Source: Magnaporthiopsis rhizophila
Taxonomy: Eukaryota > Ascomycota > Sordariomycetes > Magnaporthales > Magnaporthaceae
Reading direction: 5' to 3'
Length of the DNA: 64,000 nucleotides
Assembly: GCA_003049465.1 (NCBI GenBank)
Contig: PYSS01000068.1
Span: 124,001-188,000, forward strand
Positions 12,816 through 24,667 of this stretch are shown here, piece after piece; the stretch's first letter is position 1, and every line of letters starts with the position of its first letter. Under the pieces are notes generated by a model. The model did no database searches. It had not been told where the DNA came from and saw only the letters and a program-made list of their open reading frames with translations. Position numbers and translations under genes: made by a program.

Positions 12816-14151
12816 GGCTGATTCTTGGCTGTGTTCTTGGGGACTGACTGCTCAGAAGGTGGTGGTCTCGAGCCTCCTGTGTTCCAACGCCTGCGCCTGA
12901 CCAAGGAAAGATCAACTGGGCACATTTCCCAGGAGGGGAAGACATCTTATACCCACCGACGTTGCATTGTACTCGTACTGCCCCAGATGAAACCCATTGC
13001 TGTTCGCTACATCTTTCTCTCTCTCTCCTCCAAGCTCCGGTCGATCAAGGGCCGTCGCGCCTATCTCGCCCCTTTTTTTGTGTTTTTAGTTTTTTTTGTC
13101 GCTTGCAGGGTGGGGATCCCTTTTCCCCTTCCGTGCTGCGGCTCCCACTTTCATTGGCGGCATTTGTCGCATTCGATCATCCACTTCATTGCATGGGCCT
13201 TGAACGGCTCCCCGGATTTTTGTTTTTGTGCGGGGAAACGGACGGACTGGGGTAACCTCGTCCCCCGCCCGCCTTGCCTCCGCGGCGTCAGCCTCCGAGG
13301 AAGCTTGATTGGGACTTTCACGGGCCTAGCTTTGGCCGGAATGTGACCAGCAAGCGGTCCCAGGTCCGGTCGATGTTGCTGGCGCTAGACGGAGAAGCAA
13401 GACGAAATACCACCTACTACGCCACCCAACAAACGGTCCTGCGACCCTGCCCAGTTACTGGTGATCGTGGAGGCAGCCATGTGATGATGTTGATAGCGCC
13501 ACCCCTGCATGTTCGTCCGGGATTCGGCCGAAGCTGCCGGGTCTGGCATGGGTGTCCATCGGGGCGCGGGAGATGTGTGGCCTCGAGCGGAGCGCCTCTA
13601 GGCCCCAGCTGTCTGGCAGGCAAAGCGCTGATCTTCTATGAGGGATAAACCCTGGGATCCGATTCCCGCTCGAGTAGCGGAGACCCAACGATGCTTGGAG
13701 GGCGAGGTCGCGGTGATAGGGCCGCGCCCTCTCCCAGTCACACTCTCGCGGAGCCAGTCGAGTCCGAACCACAAAAAGGCCTGATAGCGACTGGCGCGCA
13801 ACGGACGGACCGAGCAGCTGCCATCGCTGAGCTAAGTTCCTGGAACAAATCTCTTCTATTATTAGCTGCCGCCCTGGTCGAATCATCCCCTCTCGTCGCA
13901 AACACGCCTTGCGATTCGAGCGCTTGTAGCCCTTGGCGCTGTAGACCTAGCTCTATCTGTATATCTGGGTAACTGAATCAGTGTGGTAGACGGGGAGATC
14001 CTCTGCCCTTATATACACGGATGTATCGGTGACATAGATCTAGTGCGGTGTAAGCATGTCATCTAGCTTCCTTCCGAGATGCCTGTCCAAGGCTGATCAG
14101 CCTTGGGGTATCCGTTCCGGAGCGCGTCAGGTCGTCCTCCGGCACTCGGTT
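12816..14151. other. Intergenic between xylanase promoter side and MFS gene
   Basis: A TATA-like TATAAG (minus strand, 12946-12951) lies about 130 bp upstream of the xylanase start codon and may be its core promoter. The rest holds no frame with family features. Confidence 0.4.
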
Positions 14152-15986
14152 TCAGATCCTGTGTCTGAAGTTCGTCAGGCCGCCAGCCAGCAGCGCCCGG
14201 GCGCCAAAGAAGCAGGCGCCGGTTAGGAAGACAATGGCGAGGTAGAAGCCGGACAGGGCCATCGGTCCCATCACCTCCAGCGTGTGGCCTCCGATGGGGA
14301 TACAGATGAGGAGCGCGAAGCTGACGATGAAGTTCATAGTTCCTACAGCCCGCGAAGGCTTGCGTGGTCAGGTGTGGCCCGACGCAGAATAGCTTCTGGC
14401 AGGGAAAAGTTCAGCTCACCAAAGTAGCGCCCATAATCCTTAGGGTCGCACGTCTTACCCATGCAAACTAGGTGCGCAACGAAATGGAGTTGTCAGTGGG
14501 TGCTCAGCTCGCACACGATTGTTACAGAGAGTCGGCCGTGACACAAACCTGGTGTGAGGGAGAGGAATGCCCCTGACCCGAAACCCCAAAGGGCGGCGAA
14601 GGCGTAAAGAGCGCTGAGGGAGCGGCTGGCAAAGGGAACAAAGATGGTAGCCATAAACACCAAAGTGAAGACGATGTTCAGCAGCAGCACGTTGAAGTGG
14701 CCAAAGTGGTCGCCGCACAAGCCCGGGATGATGCGGCCCAGACATCCACATCCGTTCGCGAGCGCTATCAAGGTGTAACCCGTCTCCGGGCTGAAGCCGG
14801 CCACAATGGCGTACGTAGGGAGCAGGCCGCTGATGCCGTAGACGACGAACTCCATGAGGAAGAGGGCCACCGTGATGAGTGAGAAGGACGGGGAGTTGAA
14901 TGCGGAGAAGTTGAGGGTGGCCGACCGTCTCTGCGGACTGGAAGGATTGGCACTTGGCCGGCTTCCATGAACCTGTCCCTCCTCAGGACCACGCTGCTCT
15001 ATGCTCGTACGCATAAAGGCCAGGCCATGGTTGTGAGCTTGTGTTGGCGCAGCGGCTGCGCCCTGGTCGTTGGCCAATAGGGGAGCGGCAGAAGTCACAA
15101 TCAAACGTTGATAGGGCATAAGGCACAAGACCCCGAGACCCATGATGCCGGCGACAAAGAATCCCAGAGCCCTGATGGCCCAGGTCCAGCCGCTGGTGGA
15201 GAACAGCTGGCGGAGCATGAGAGGAATGGCGATGGCGCCGATGGAGGAGCCGCACATGGCAATACCGACAGCGAGGCCTCTGCGGCGCATAAACAGTTTG
15301 GCGACACACGACATGGCGACGGTGGATGCCAAGGCGCCGCCGATGCCCCCCATGACGCCGAGGCAGAGCATGAAGTGCCAATAGACCTTGCACTCGGCTA
15401 GCAGGAAGAACATGCCGGACACGATAACGGCAGAAGCCGGGGCGAGGTAGCGGGAGCCGTAGACGTCGAGGACAGGCCCGACCTGGATGCCCAGAAGCAG
15501 AGCCAGGAAGGTCAGCATGCCGGTGATCCAACCGATGTCGCGGGCCGAGTAGGCATCCAGCTGGTGTAGCTGGAGATAGGACTGGATGACGCCGATGGCC
15601 TGCATGAATCCTTTATCCCGAGCATGCTTGTCAATACGTGTCCGCCTATGGCTGGGGAACGCTGGTTCACGTCATGGTTGCCAGTGGCTATTCAGCAATG
15701 AAATCATCGCACCATAGGTGGGCAGGAGGAAGAGCCATGCACCGAGAACACAGAGCCAGGCTAGGGGGCTCGACTCTATGTCGATAGGATGGCTGGCGTC
15801 CGATAAGGGAGGAACCCCAGGAGACATCGCTGTCGGGGGTTGCTGGTGATGCCGGACGTCCTGGGCGATCAAAGTGCCGGCTCCGGGCTCGACGGTGACT
15901 GGCGTAGGGGCCGATGTCGGAGTCGGGTCTGGAGGCGTCGCTGCCGAAGGTCGGGCCTGCGCTCTTGCATTCGCCGTGTCTGCCAT
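14152..15986 (-). CDS. MFS transporter, monocarboxylate (MCT/SLC16-like) family
   Basis: Four exons (15986-15713, 15610-14549, 14467-14420, 14342-14152) give 524 residues with introns of 102, 81 and 77 nt. The first 60 or so residues are Pro/Ala/Thr-rich and cytosolic. The first membrane segment ends in LLPTYG and splicing restores PTYGFMQAIGVIQSYL, the typical MCT motif around the first loop. About 12 hydrophobic segments follow, with a hydrophilic loop in the middle containing HGSRPSANPSSPQRR. The third exon is only 48 nt and encodes MGKTCDPKDYGRYF, a common MCT block. It would be a plasma-membrane carrier for a monocarboxylate or similar organic acid; yeast MCT relatives are not all true monocarboxylate carriers, so substrate is open. 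Confidence 0.87.
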
Positions 15987-17859
15987 GGTGGCGATGGTCG
16001 TGGCTTGTCGGTGGTGCCGCGTCTGGGGAGTGTGTTCGATCTTGATCTACGACATTGGGACATTGAAAGACGACAATATCGTGGCCGAACTCCAGAAGCT
16101 GACTGACATTACGGCTGCATTTTGCTTTCCTCCCTGGCGCCAAGCGCAGCAAGGCGCCCTTCCAACGACATTGGGGGTCTAACATGCATGCGGGCTGCCC
16201 GATGATCGGTCTGCTGGCGCTGGAGTGCCTGGGCCCCTGCTTGCATATGCCGGCAGTCAGTCGTCTACATCAGTGGTAGAGCATGATTTATTTACGTGAA
16301 GGTCGGTGTGTGGAGAGCGCCGAGGCCAGCCGCTGTCTCCCGACGAAAGCCGTGCTCAGTTCCTGACGGGCCCCCGGTGCCGGAGCAAACGGGGCCGTCG
16401 GTACACTCGGCACAGTGGAGCACATGCCAAGAAGGCTTGGAGGTTGGCCTCCGAGTCGGCGTACGGTATCTTGGATCAGAGCCGGCGTCCGGGAGGTCTC
16501 GGTCGATCAAGATAGCTGTGTGGCCGAAGCAAAACGGCTGGCCAGCTGTTGTGATGGCTGACAGATGGACAGTGTGAACATGGGGTGCCGGCCCCAGTCC
16601 CTTGCCCCTTTATCAGGTGGGTGGCCTGTGCCGGGGAGGCATTGAGCAGGGAAATAAGGGTTGCAGCAACGATTTCGGAGGCTCCACAGCATCGGATCAA
16701 GTCGTTGTTGTTACCACGCTGCATCGACCACTAGGCCGACAGCCGTGAGAGGCGGATACGAATAACAAACGTGGGCCCTGGGAGACGGGGAAGAATTGTT
16801 GACATGAGCTGCTTCTAAATGGGGGCGCAACGGGCTGGGGAAGGAAGCAGACATGGGCCTGGCGCTTGTGATCGGCCGCGGTGACGACTGGCTCGTTTTC
16901 GTGGGGACGGGATGAGACTGGAAAAATGAAAGCTTACTAGGGCCGCCAAAGACCACTTTTTTTTTCGGTTAATACGAGGTAACGATATTATTCGAACCCC
17001 TGGCAACGAGCGTGGAGGCCCACGAATGCTCTCGTTGTGGCAGAGTGTCGCCATTGTACTCTCTGGAGTTTTGGCTGGCCAGGTCTGTCAGCTCTGTCAT
17101 TCTCAGTCTCCGTTTGATGTTGGTTAGGTTCCTTCGGATGACCTAGCACGAGCGCGCAGGCTGAGACCTGACAGCGAGATGCCTGCTTCTCGGATCGTCC
17201 GAACACGTCCGTCCGTGCATAACAGGGCACATATAAGCTGTTGTCCGATCTGCGCAGGGCGGAATCCCAAACAGGCAGGCGACTGGAAGTGGAGACACCA
17301 GGGAAGACCCCTTTTCCTCTGGCCGAGGCAAAGCAGCAGTGGAGCGGACAGGGCATTGACGGACAGCGCCTTCCCATCAAGGATTTTTTCGACTGTCAGC
17401 CGCCTTCGATTGAGACCAGCAAACTTGAGGGATCAGCAGCTCGCCGCCCCACCTGGCAGCCCTTTTGGTGGTGCTGGCGCCCCACGTCCACAGTACAATC
17501 ACGAACATTGTGGATCCCACGCGATGAAATTGCGATGGCGGCTCTGCTCCACCTTCTCCGCACCTTGCTTTCACCTCCAACCCACTTCCACTCCCACTTT
17601 CGCCACGAGCCAACGCACAACATGACAAGGCCCGCTTTGGATAGGGGGCCTGGCGCCTCGTGGCCGTCCACAAAAGTCGCCGCGATGCCCTCCCCTTCGC
17701 CTTCTGCTGCTCTTGGCTGGCACTCCTGTCTTCCAGCTATCTCAACCGACCGGCCCAGCTTCGCCCGTCTTTCGTTCTCTCCCCCGGCTTGAATACCTTC
17801 TTCAGCCATCCATTCATTAAGCTGGCCAGCCGTCTAATAATACTCCTTTCTTGGACAAG
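15987..17859. other. Long intergenic region between divergent MFS and CE5 genes
   Basis: Nearly 1.9 kb without a frame that resembles a protein family. It separates the start codons of the MCT-like transporter (minus) and the CE5 esterase (plus), so it holds both promoters. No conserved regulatory site stands out. Confidence 0.5.
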
Positions 17860-19132
17860 ATGCCTTCCGCCGCCTCCCTTATGCGCGCCGCCGTCCTGGC
17901 TGGCGTTGCCTCGGCACTCCCCGAGCTGGCGCCGCGCCAGATGGTGACGGACAGCTGCTCCGACGTCCACATCTTCTTGGGCAAGGGCAACAACGAGCCC
18001 TACCCCGGCCGTCAGGGCAAGCTCGTCTCGGCCATCTGCAACGGCCTGTCGTCGTGCGACTACGAGGACATCCAGATGCAGAACATGCTCAACGACGAGT
18101 ACTGCGGCGCTGTCGCCCAGGGCGTCACCAACGGCCGCGCCCAGATCATCGCCTACAACCAGCGCTGCCCCGATTCCAAGATTGTTGTCAGCGGCTTCTC
18201 CCAGGGCGCCCAGGTCGTCGGTGACATCTTCTCCGGCGCCGGCAGCACCGAGTTCAACGGCTGCGTCGTGCCCTTCATCCCGGCCCTCGACATCACCAGC
18301 TCCGCCGGCCGCCAGGTGGCCGCCATCCTGACCTTTGGCGACGTCAGGCACACCGCCTTCCAGCCCTACAACTACAAGAGCGGCGCCACCGGCTGGGGCC
18401 TGTACCCGCGAAACCCCGACCAGCTGGCCAAGGCCATCCACTTCGCTGGAGTCTGGAGGGACTACTGCAACGGCGGCGACCCCGTCTGCGCCGGCGGCCA
18501 CAGTGTTGACGAGCACCTCAACTACTTTGACGTCGACACCCCCGAGGCTGCCGCCTGGGTCAAGGAGCGCATCGCCGCCTTCAAGGGCCCGACCAAGCCC
18601 AGCGCCCCGGCCCCGGCCACCACACCGGTCGCTACCCCCACCACGCGTTTCCCCTTCGGCAACCACACCATGACCACGGCCAACCCCAGCTCCACTGTCG
18701 TCACTGTCACCGACGTCTCTGGCGTCATCACTATTTACACCACCGAATGCGTGAGTTTTTCTTTGCCCCTGTCTCTGCCCTGACCTTATCGGCTTTTCCA
18801 TGTGCATGTGCTGACTCCCATCACCAACCTCTCAGCCTCAGACGCAGTCCTACACTGAGAACCCCCACACCGTCACCCCTCCCGCCGACCACTCCCCCAC
18901 CGTCAAGCTCCCTCTGCCCGAGGCCACCTGCTCTACGACCGAGAACCTCTCGGCCATCCCGACCACCGCCAAGCCCACCGGCGGTGCAGCCAACCCTACC
19001 GGCGGCGTCGTTAACCCCACCGGCGGCGTTACCAAGCCCACCCCGTCGCAGCCCGTCGTCGGCGGTGCTTCCGCCACTGGTACCGGCTTCTTCGGCCTGG
19101 CTGCCGCCATTGCCGCCCTTGCTCTGCTGTAA
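17860..19132 (+). CDS. GPI-anchored CE5 esterase (cutinase/acetylxylan esterase family)
   Basis: Two exons (17860-18750 and 18836-19132, intron 85 nt) give 395 residues. A signal peptide of about 19 residues is followed by an alpha/beta-hydrolase of carbohydrate esterase family 5: the serine elbow GFSQG (S114), the GDPVC aspartate (D207) in a Cys-flanked loop, and a histidine in DEHLNY (H219), plus conserved Cys pairs. Cutinases and acetylxylan esterases share this fold, so cutin or acetylated xylan are both possible substrates. A long Pro/Thr/Ser tail follows, with TGG repeats, then a hydrophobic GLAAAIAALALL end, which predicts GPI anchoring at the cell wall or membrane. Start chosen at the ATG just before the signal peptide. 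The C-terminal tail is longer than in secreted cutinases. Confidence 0.9.
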
Positions 19133-19676
19133 AGGGGATTCTTTGTCTAGGCAACTAGTTTTGCGCGTGTGATGTGGATTATTACCTATTTAATAATGGC
19201 GGTTACCTGCTTTGGTGCTGAGGAGTGGACGACGTGACGCCCGGACATGCCCTTTCCCGTTGTTAACAACCTGCGCTTGCCGGTAGACCGTATGTTACCT
19301 AATGGAAGAGAGTGGATTTATTTACACATCGTTCTCTTGCTGTCCTGTGAGCCAATGTTCTGCCCACTGTTATCAGCCGATCCTGTGCCTGGTGCATGCT
19401 GGGAGCGGTGCATTGCTAGGTAGACGTCGCAATAAGAATGCAGGTAGGAGACGAAATAGTAGAGGACACAGGAAGATTCTGCGTCTTTCACTAAAAGCGG
19501 TGATCGAACCACAGGACCCTAACCCAGGTCCAACTGTGCCAATTCTCGTCGCACGCACCAGGTGGGGTCGCTCGACAGACCCACATGTCAATCTCGAGCG
19601 CAACATGTACTTGCGCCGCTTCCAATCTCCCCGCAGCACATTGCCTGCCGACCAACACCTCACCTCCAGCTCGCCG
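19133..19676. other. Intergenic, tRNA-like fragment on minus strand
   Basis: On the minus strand near 19500-19560, a perfect A-box-like TGGCACAGTTGG is followed 19 nt later by a B-box-like GGTTCGATCAC. The spacing is too short and the arms do not pair, so this is a tRNA-derived relic rather than a gene. No other feature is seen. Confidence 0.3.
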
Positions 19677-20243
19677 ATGACCCGCGCAAATCCCGGCCCG
19701 CGTTTCTCCCGGCTACCAATGCCTCTCAGAATAAGCCCCCGGGCAGCCGCGGCCGCTGCCCCAGCCTGCGCCCGAGCCATCCGCCCGAACCCAGCACCAG
19801 TCCGCCTCCTCCGCCGGACCATCTCCCAAACCACCGCCGCCGCCAGGACTAGCCCGCCCATCCGCTCCACCCGCCAACTACCGCCGGCACCGATACGGCC
19901 TCGCGCCGTCCCATTCTCCGTCTCGACAACCGCCGCCTTCTCCTCCTCCTCGCCCTCTGCGCCAAATCCACCGGCAGGCGACGCCACCACCCCGCCCACA
20001 AAGCCCGACTACCTCAACGAGGCCGAGACGGTAATCTGGGACCGGCTGGTGGCCGAGTTCGCGCCCACGGAGCTGGTGGTGCAGGACATCTCGGGCGGGT
20101 GCGGGTCCATGTACGGCATCGAGATCAGCTCGGACCGGTTCCGCGGCCTCGGCATGCTCAAGCAGCAGCGCATGGTCAACAGCGCCCTGGCCGACCTGAT
20201 GAAGGGGTGGCATGGTGTTCAGCTGCAGACGCGGGCTCCGTGA
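19677..20243 (+). CDS. BolA-like protein, probably mitochondrial
   Basis: The C-terminal 80 residues form a BolA domain: ELVVQDISGGCGSMYGIEI, then SDRFRGLGMLKQQRMVNSAL and a closing KGWHGVQLQTRAP. The Cys and His placed like this resemble BOLA3/Bol3 proteins, which work with glutaredoxin 5 and Nfu1 in passing Fe-S clusters to mitochondrial proteins. The N-terminal part is long, Arg/Ala/Pro-rich and nearly free of acidic residues, as expected for a mitochondrial presequence. The frame is open from 19302, so the start is uncertain: ATGs at 19605, 19677 and 19719 are all possible. I chose 19677, which gives 188 residues. No intron is needed. Confidence 0.78.
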   Translation: MTRANPGPRFSRLPMPLRISPRAAAAAAPACARAIRPNPAPVRLLRRTISQTTAAARTSPPIRSTRQLPPAPIRPRAVPFSVSTTAAFSSSSPSAPNPPAGDATTPPTKPDYLNEAETVIWDRLVAEFAPTELVVQDISGGCGSMYGIEISSDRFRGLGMLKQQRMVNSALADLMKGWHGVQLQTRAP

Positions 20244-21292
20244 GCCGTGCTGAAGGAGGGGAAGGATGGGGGTGCTGTACATATGGAACTGGAGTAAAAA
20301 ACGGGAGTGGGAATGGGAAAGGTAATGGACGACACATAGGAGAAGGGGGTTAATTGCCCAGGGGTTGCGTCCGGCTCTCTGGCTGGGCCAACTCGGAACA
20401 TTATTAAGGTTTTTCCGCCCCCACGTTTTTTTGGGATCTGATTGAGGCGTTTAGCGCGAGGAAATGCCGCGAGGACAAACCAAAATGGAAGAATGGGTTA
20501 ACAGTATTTAAACCCCATTCAACTCTAGGCGGTGCTTTAACTACCTGCTGCATGGCGCTAAGCGGTCTATATCGACTGGCTGGGTTGCTTCTAATAACTG
20601 CGCTCATTATGCACAGCACCCAGGCGGGGAGGTGCCTGGCATCATCACGTTAAAATGCACGAAAACCCGATCCGGCGGTCGTTTTAATGTCACCTGCAGT
20701 CGAACCCGCTCCAGCGCCCACTAAAAGCAAGCGAGCCCCATGGCGGTCCTCCCAGAGGCTACGAATAGGAGTGGAGGCAGTTTTGATTTTTACATTGACG
20801 GTGAGCGTGTTGTGGAAGGATCCGAAGCGTACGCTGTCATGAGGGCGGTAGTTGGATATGGTTGAGGCTTTCTAATGGTCTAAACATGGTCTTGCCACAA
20901 AGGCATGGCGTTCTTAAGGATGATCACAAGGGACCATGGACCGGATCGTGGGCCTCGTCCTTCCAAGAAGGCTTGAACTGCAGGGTTTCGGCGGTGCACT
21001 TTAGTATCCGCTGGAGGTTGACGAGCTCGGGAAAAAAAAAAAAAAAAGCAGCAAGCTTTCTCCCTGCGAATTAGGCCTGACCACGCGGTTGGACCGGTAG
21101 AAGGTCTTTACCACTGGGCAGCCAAAAAAGAAAAAAGAAAAAAGAAAAAAGAAAAAAGAAAAAAGAAAAAAGAAAAAAGAAAAAAGAAAAAAGAAAAAAG
21201 AAAAAAGAAAAAAGAAAAAAGAAACGAAGTTGTGTGTGCTCGCTCACGGCGAGCAGGGTAGATATGACCCTAACCCACAATAAAACGGCGTT
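20244..21292. other. Intergenic with simple repeats
   Basis: No frame resembles a protein. An A16 run occurs near 21031 and a heptamer microsatellite at 21124-21221. Confidence 0.55.
21124..21221. repeat. AAAAAAG heptamer microsatellite
   Basis: About 14 nearly perfect copies of a 7-bp unit (six A and one G), 72 bp past the stop codon of the NACHT gene. Such tracts vary in length between strains. Confidence 0.92.
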
Positions 21293-24200
21293 CTATCTGT
21301 GCTGCTCGGTCGGAAATGACCCGTCAAGAAACTCCTGAAGCACATCATCCCGTACCCAGTGAGCGAACGACTCTTGCAGCACGTTCCGGGCAGTTATCTT
21401 CCGCTTGCGTGGGTTCAAAATACAAGCATTCACGTCGGCGCCTGCCCCAACGAGCAGCCGGAACGTCTCCAGCCGGTCCTCTGCCGCGCGACGCGCATCG
21501 TCCAAGGTGCCGCCCGTCTCCCGAACCACGCGAGCACGGTTCTCAACGAAGGCGTCGTACTGCCACTGCAGCGCCCGCTCCCACAGCGTCATCTTCTCGA
21601 ACTTGTCGTTGGGGCTGGCCCCGTGCTCCAGCAGGGCCTTGACGAGCGCCGGCTTGACGAGGTCGTAAGGAGCCACAGGCGAAGGGACCAGGGCGTAGTC
21701 GAGCAGCGGTCTCCCTTTTCTGGGTCTCAATGCTTTCTTCTTCATCCCAGCAGCCATCTTTGCAAGCCTGTTCGTGACGCAGTTTCGGAGCCCAAATTGG
21801 ACCGCAAGAGAAAGAAACGAGTCCTCCCATCTTCTTTGATGTGAACAAGCAGGGTCGAAGTGGAAGTTGGACCAATGCATCCTGGCGATGCGTTTCGAGT
21901 TCCGCCCTTGGTCGTTTATACCGACCATGCCGTCGGGATCCTGCATCCTGGTTTCTAGGTACTTGCCGTTCGAGTCTCTCTGAAGCCGGTCGTGGCAATG
22001 CTGCATTGTACGATCCAGCTCCTTCAGAAGGACCCGGTACACACAGTACGGCCCTTGAACGAGCTCATAAATTGCATCGGCCGAATTTGCTGCTAGCAGC
22101 GCCATTGTCGCAAGCGCCCACAGTTGCCGCAGCGGGGTGGTTGGCGGTACGAATTTGAGCTGCTGGACCGCCGACTTGATGAGGGCAAGGTACGGGCAAA
22201 ATCGAAACTTGTCTTCGGTGGCAGCGGCAGCAAGCATTTCCGATTCCAGCTTGAAAAACTCCGGAACGGACCTATGGCAGTAGTCGATTGTTGAGGAAGG
22301 ATCCCAATCCTTTCTAGGCTTTGCGATTGTGATGAAACCAGGCCATGTGCCCGTGAACTCCTTAGCTAGTCGATTACATCGCCCTTCAATCGTGATTGCG
22401 GAGGCCGGGTGCGGCCAAGGTCGGATCGAGGAGCCGGTCGTGGTGAGCGGATCACCGAGAGCCAATGCTAGATCGATCAGTCTCATATCTCCCTCGGCGA
22501 TTCCGATCATGGTTCGCACCATGTCTGTTCGAGCAAGCATGATTTGAGCGATCTGCGAGGCCCGACGCCTCACGTCGCCGTCCATCTTGGACCAGATTTT
22601 CTGGTATAGGTCCCGAAGTATAGGTCGCTGTTCGTTGTCAAAACCCTCCGATACGTGGGCAAGCGCCTTGCCTCCGGCGAGGTCCGCCTTGATGCTGTTG
22701 ACGCAGAACACTGCCCATAAGAAGATGCCCCCTGACGTTCGAAGTAGTTTCGCCACCATGGCGTCTGCAGCGTCCTTGTCCGCCTCCTTTGCTGCACGGA
22801 ACATATCGTCGCTGTCTAGGCTCTCGCGCACATATGACGCGATATCGCCGTGGTTGATGTCGTCCAGTTTGACTTGAGGTTGGAGGCCTAGATTCTCGAA
22901 TGCATCCAGCGGTCGGCTTGATATCAGCGCCTTGGCGTGGGGCGATGACTCGATCGAGGTTTTGAGGAACTTGATAAACGTGGATGCGCCTCCATCGCCG
23001 CCCTCGGACTGGTACTCGTCGATGCCGTCGATGAGGAAGAACAGCTTCACAGGTATCCGGTCCTGCTCCAGAAGCCTGACAAAGGCACATTGAAGCTCGT
23101 CCACCTTCCATACTCTCAGCTCCGGGGGCCAAGACCTCATACCGTTCCAAGCCGCGGCGTACAGTGCCGCCCACTCCATGGGAAACACGATAGGTATCAG
23201 GCTGCGCTGCTGGCTCAGAACACTGTGCAGCAAAGATCTCAGAAGTCCTTCCACGGACCTCTCAAGACGGGTGCCATTTCTCCAGAAGTAAAAGGCTGCC
23301 TTAACAAGCGGGCTAGGACCAGCCCATTCGCCAAGGCAATTATCTGCTCCGGAATGACTGTATATATGCTTCATCGTTGTCGATTTTCCCGAGCCCTCGT
23401 CACCCTGGATAAGATAGAGTCCTGAACCAGAAGTCAGCCAGTCGGGAAGAGTTTGCGATTCGTGGTCACTGTCCCGTGGCTCTTCGAAAAGCCTCTGGCC
23501 TGACGTTTTGGAGGCTGGCTCGATGCCGCTATTTCGGTGTTCCATCGTCCTATATGAGATCAATTCCAGAAGACCGTCATCTGCCTTTTTTCCGAATGTG
23601 TCGTCTTGTGTTTGGTTGACTCGGATCTGGGGGGAGCTAAGGCGGTTAATGAGGCCCACCGAAGACGCGAAGTACTTGGCCTCTTCCTCGGCTGTCGAGC
23701 TCTCCCGGTATCGGGCGAGAAGGGCCTCAACCATGGCTTTGTCGTATTCACTGAGAACTCGGAACTGCGACGATCCGCGAACCTCATTGACGAAGTTGCC
23801 TCGGTCGTTGCTCCGAAGCTGGGCACTGCTCACAGTCAACTCGTCTGCCAAGGCTTACCACGGGGGCCTAGTCTGCTCACAGCTTCAGGTAGAGCTGCCA
23901 AAGATGGTCATGCAGCTGCTCCATGGCGAGCGCGACATCGTCGATGCCGATAATTCCATGCCGCCGAAGTTGATCCCGCAACTTCTTTTCAGCCTCCACC
24001 ATTAGGCGGCCTTTTCCAGTCGAAAAATTCTTGATAGCTTGCAGAAGGGGGCTAAATAGCTGTGCTCTTGTCGTCCGGAAGGTGTCCAACACCAGTACAA
24101 GACTCTCGAACAATAATATAACCCCGGCAAGGATGATGCCTAGGTCTCCTTCCAGCTCTTGCGGCATGTCCAGGGATTGGATGTATTCGCCTGCGGCTTC

Positions 24201-24311
24201 AACTCCATCAAACGTATCCTCAACAATGGACGGCAGGTTAAAGGATCTCAACGCCTTGGAAAAGAAGTCCGCGGCACCGATGACAGCCGTGGTCGCCGTC
24301 AGTGGGTCCAT
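21293..24311 (-). CDS. NACHT-type STAND (NLR-like) protein with ankyrin-like C-terminus
   Basis: Two frames join through a 55-nt intron (exon 1 24311-23881, exon 2 23825-21293) to 987 residues. A 52-nt intron at the neighbouring AG also keeps frame. Without splicing, exon 1 ends in a stop 26 nt before the second frame. The N-terminus (about 145 residues) is helical and starts MDPLTATTAVIGAADFFSKA, a common lead of fungal NLR-like proteins. The NACHT NTPase has Walker A GDEGSGKST (about 285-293) and Walker B FFLIDGIDEY (about 406-415) followed by an SSRPLDAF sensor motif. A helical region of the DUF7791 kind follows. The end has two ankyrin-like units (LEHGASPNDK, LVGAGADVNA). Fungal STAND proteins switch on NTP binding to trigger incompatibility-type cell death. 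The neighbour DUF6594 gene starts 356 bp away on the opposite strand. Confidence 0.85.
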
Positions 24312-24667
24312 CGCGCGGGCTGATAACGAAAACGCTGGCAAGTGGGAAGGTTGGCGTGTAGGATCTTCGACGGAGTGTACATGATAAACACGTCGGGTGG
24401 CGGTATTGGCAAAAGGCAGGGTGCGGGCCTGTAGGTCTGCCCTGTAGGGAGATCCAGGTGGGGCAGAGCCTGTCATGTGACCCACGTCAATCCACCCCCG
24501 CACCTGCCCCGCACTGCAATCGAATGGAAGGTGGGTTTTGGGAACCGGCCTCTGTGGTACTACCTACAGGCACTTGGTTGCGTAATCTTTTGCCAACGCC
24601 TTCTTGTTAACAGACTCTAGAACGAAAACATCGTCGCAGCAAGCAGTCAGTACTTCGCAATATAATA
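24312..24667. promoter_or_regulatory. Short divergent promoter between NACHT and DUF6594 genes
   Basis: Only 356 bp separate the two start codons, so the two genes probably share regulatory DNA. No specific site is recognisable. Confidence 0.5.

Noticed and set aside
16980..17012. Possible tRNA T arm on the minus strand (GGGGTTCGAAT)
   Set aside because: The base after the loop does not pair and no other arms can be drawn.
17241..17792. 183-residue plus-strand frame upstream of the esterase
   Set aside because: Trp/Pro/Ser-rich with no conserved pattern; it lies in the promoter region of the CE5 gene.
17737..18807. 356-residue minus-strand frame
   Set aside because: Antisense shadow of the CE5 esterase, with repetitive Gly/Val/Asp composition.
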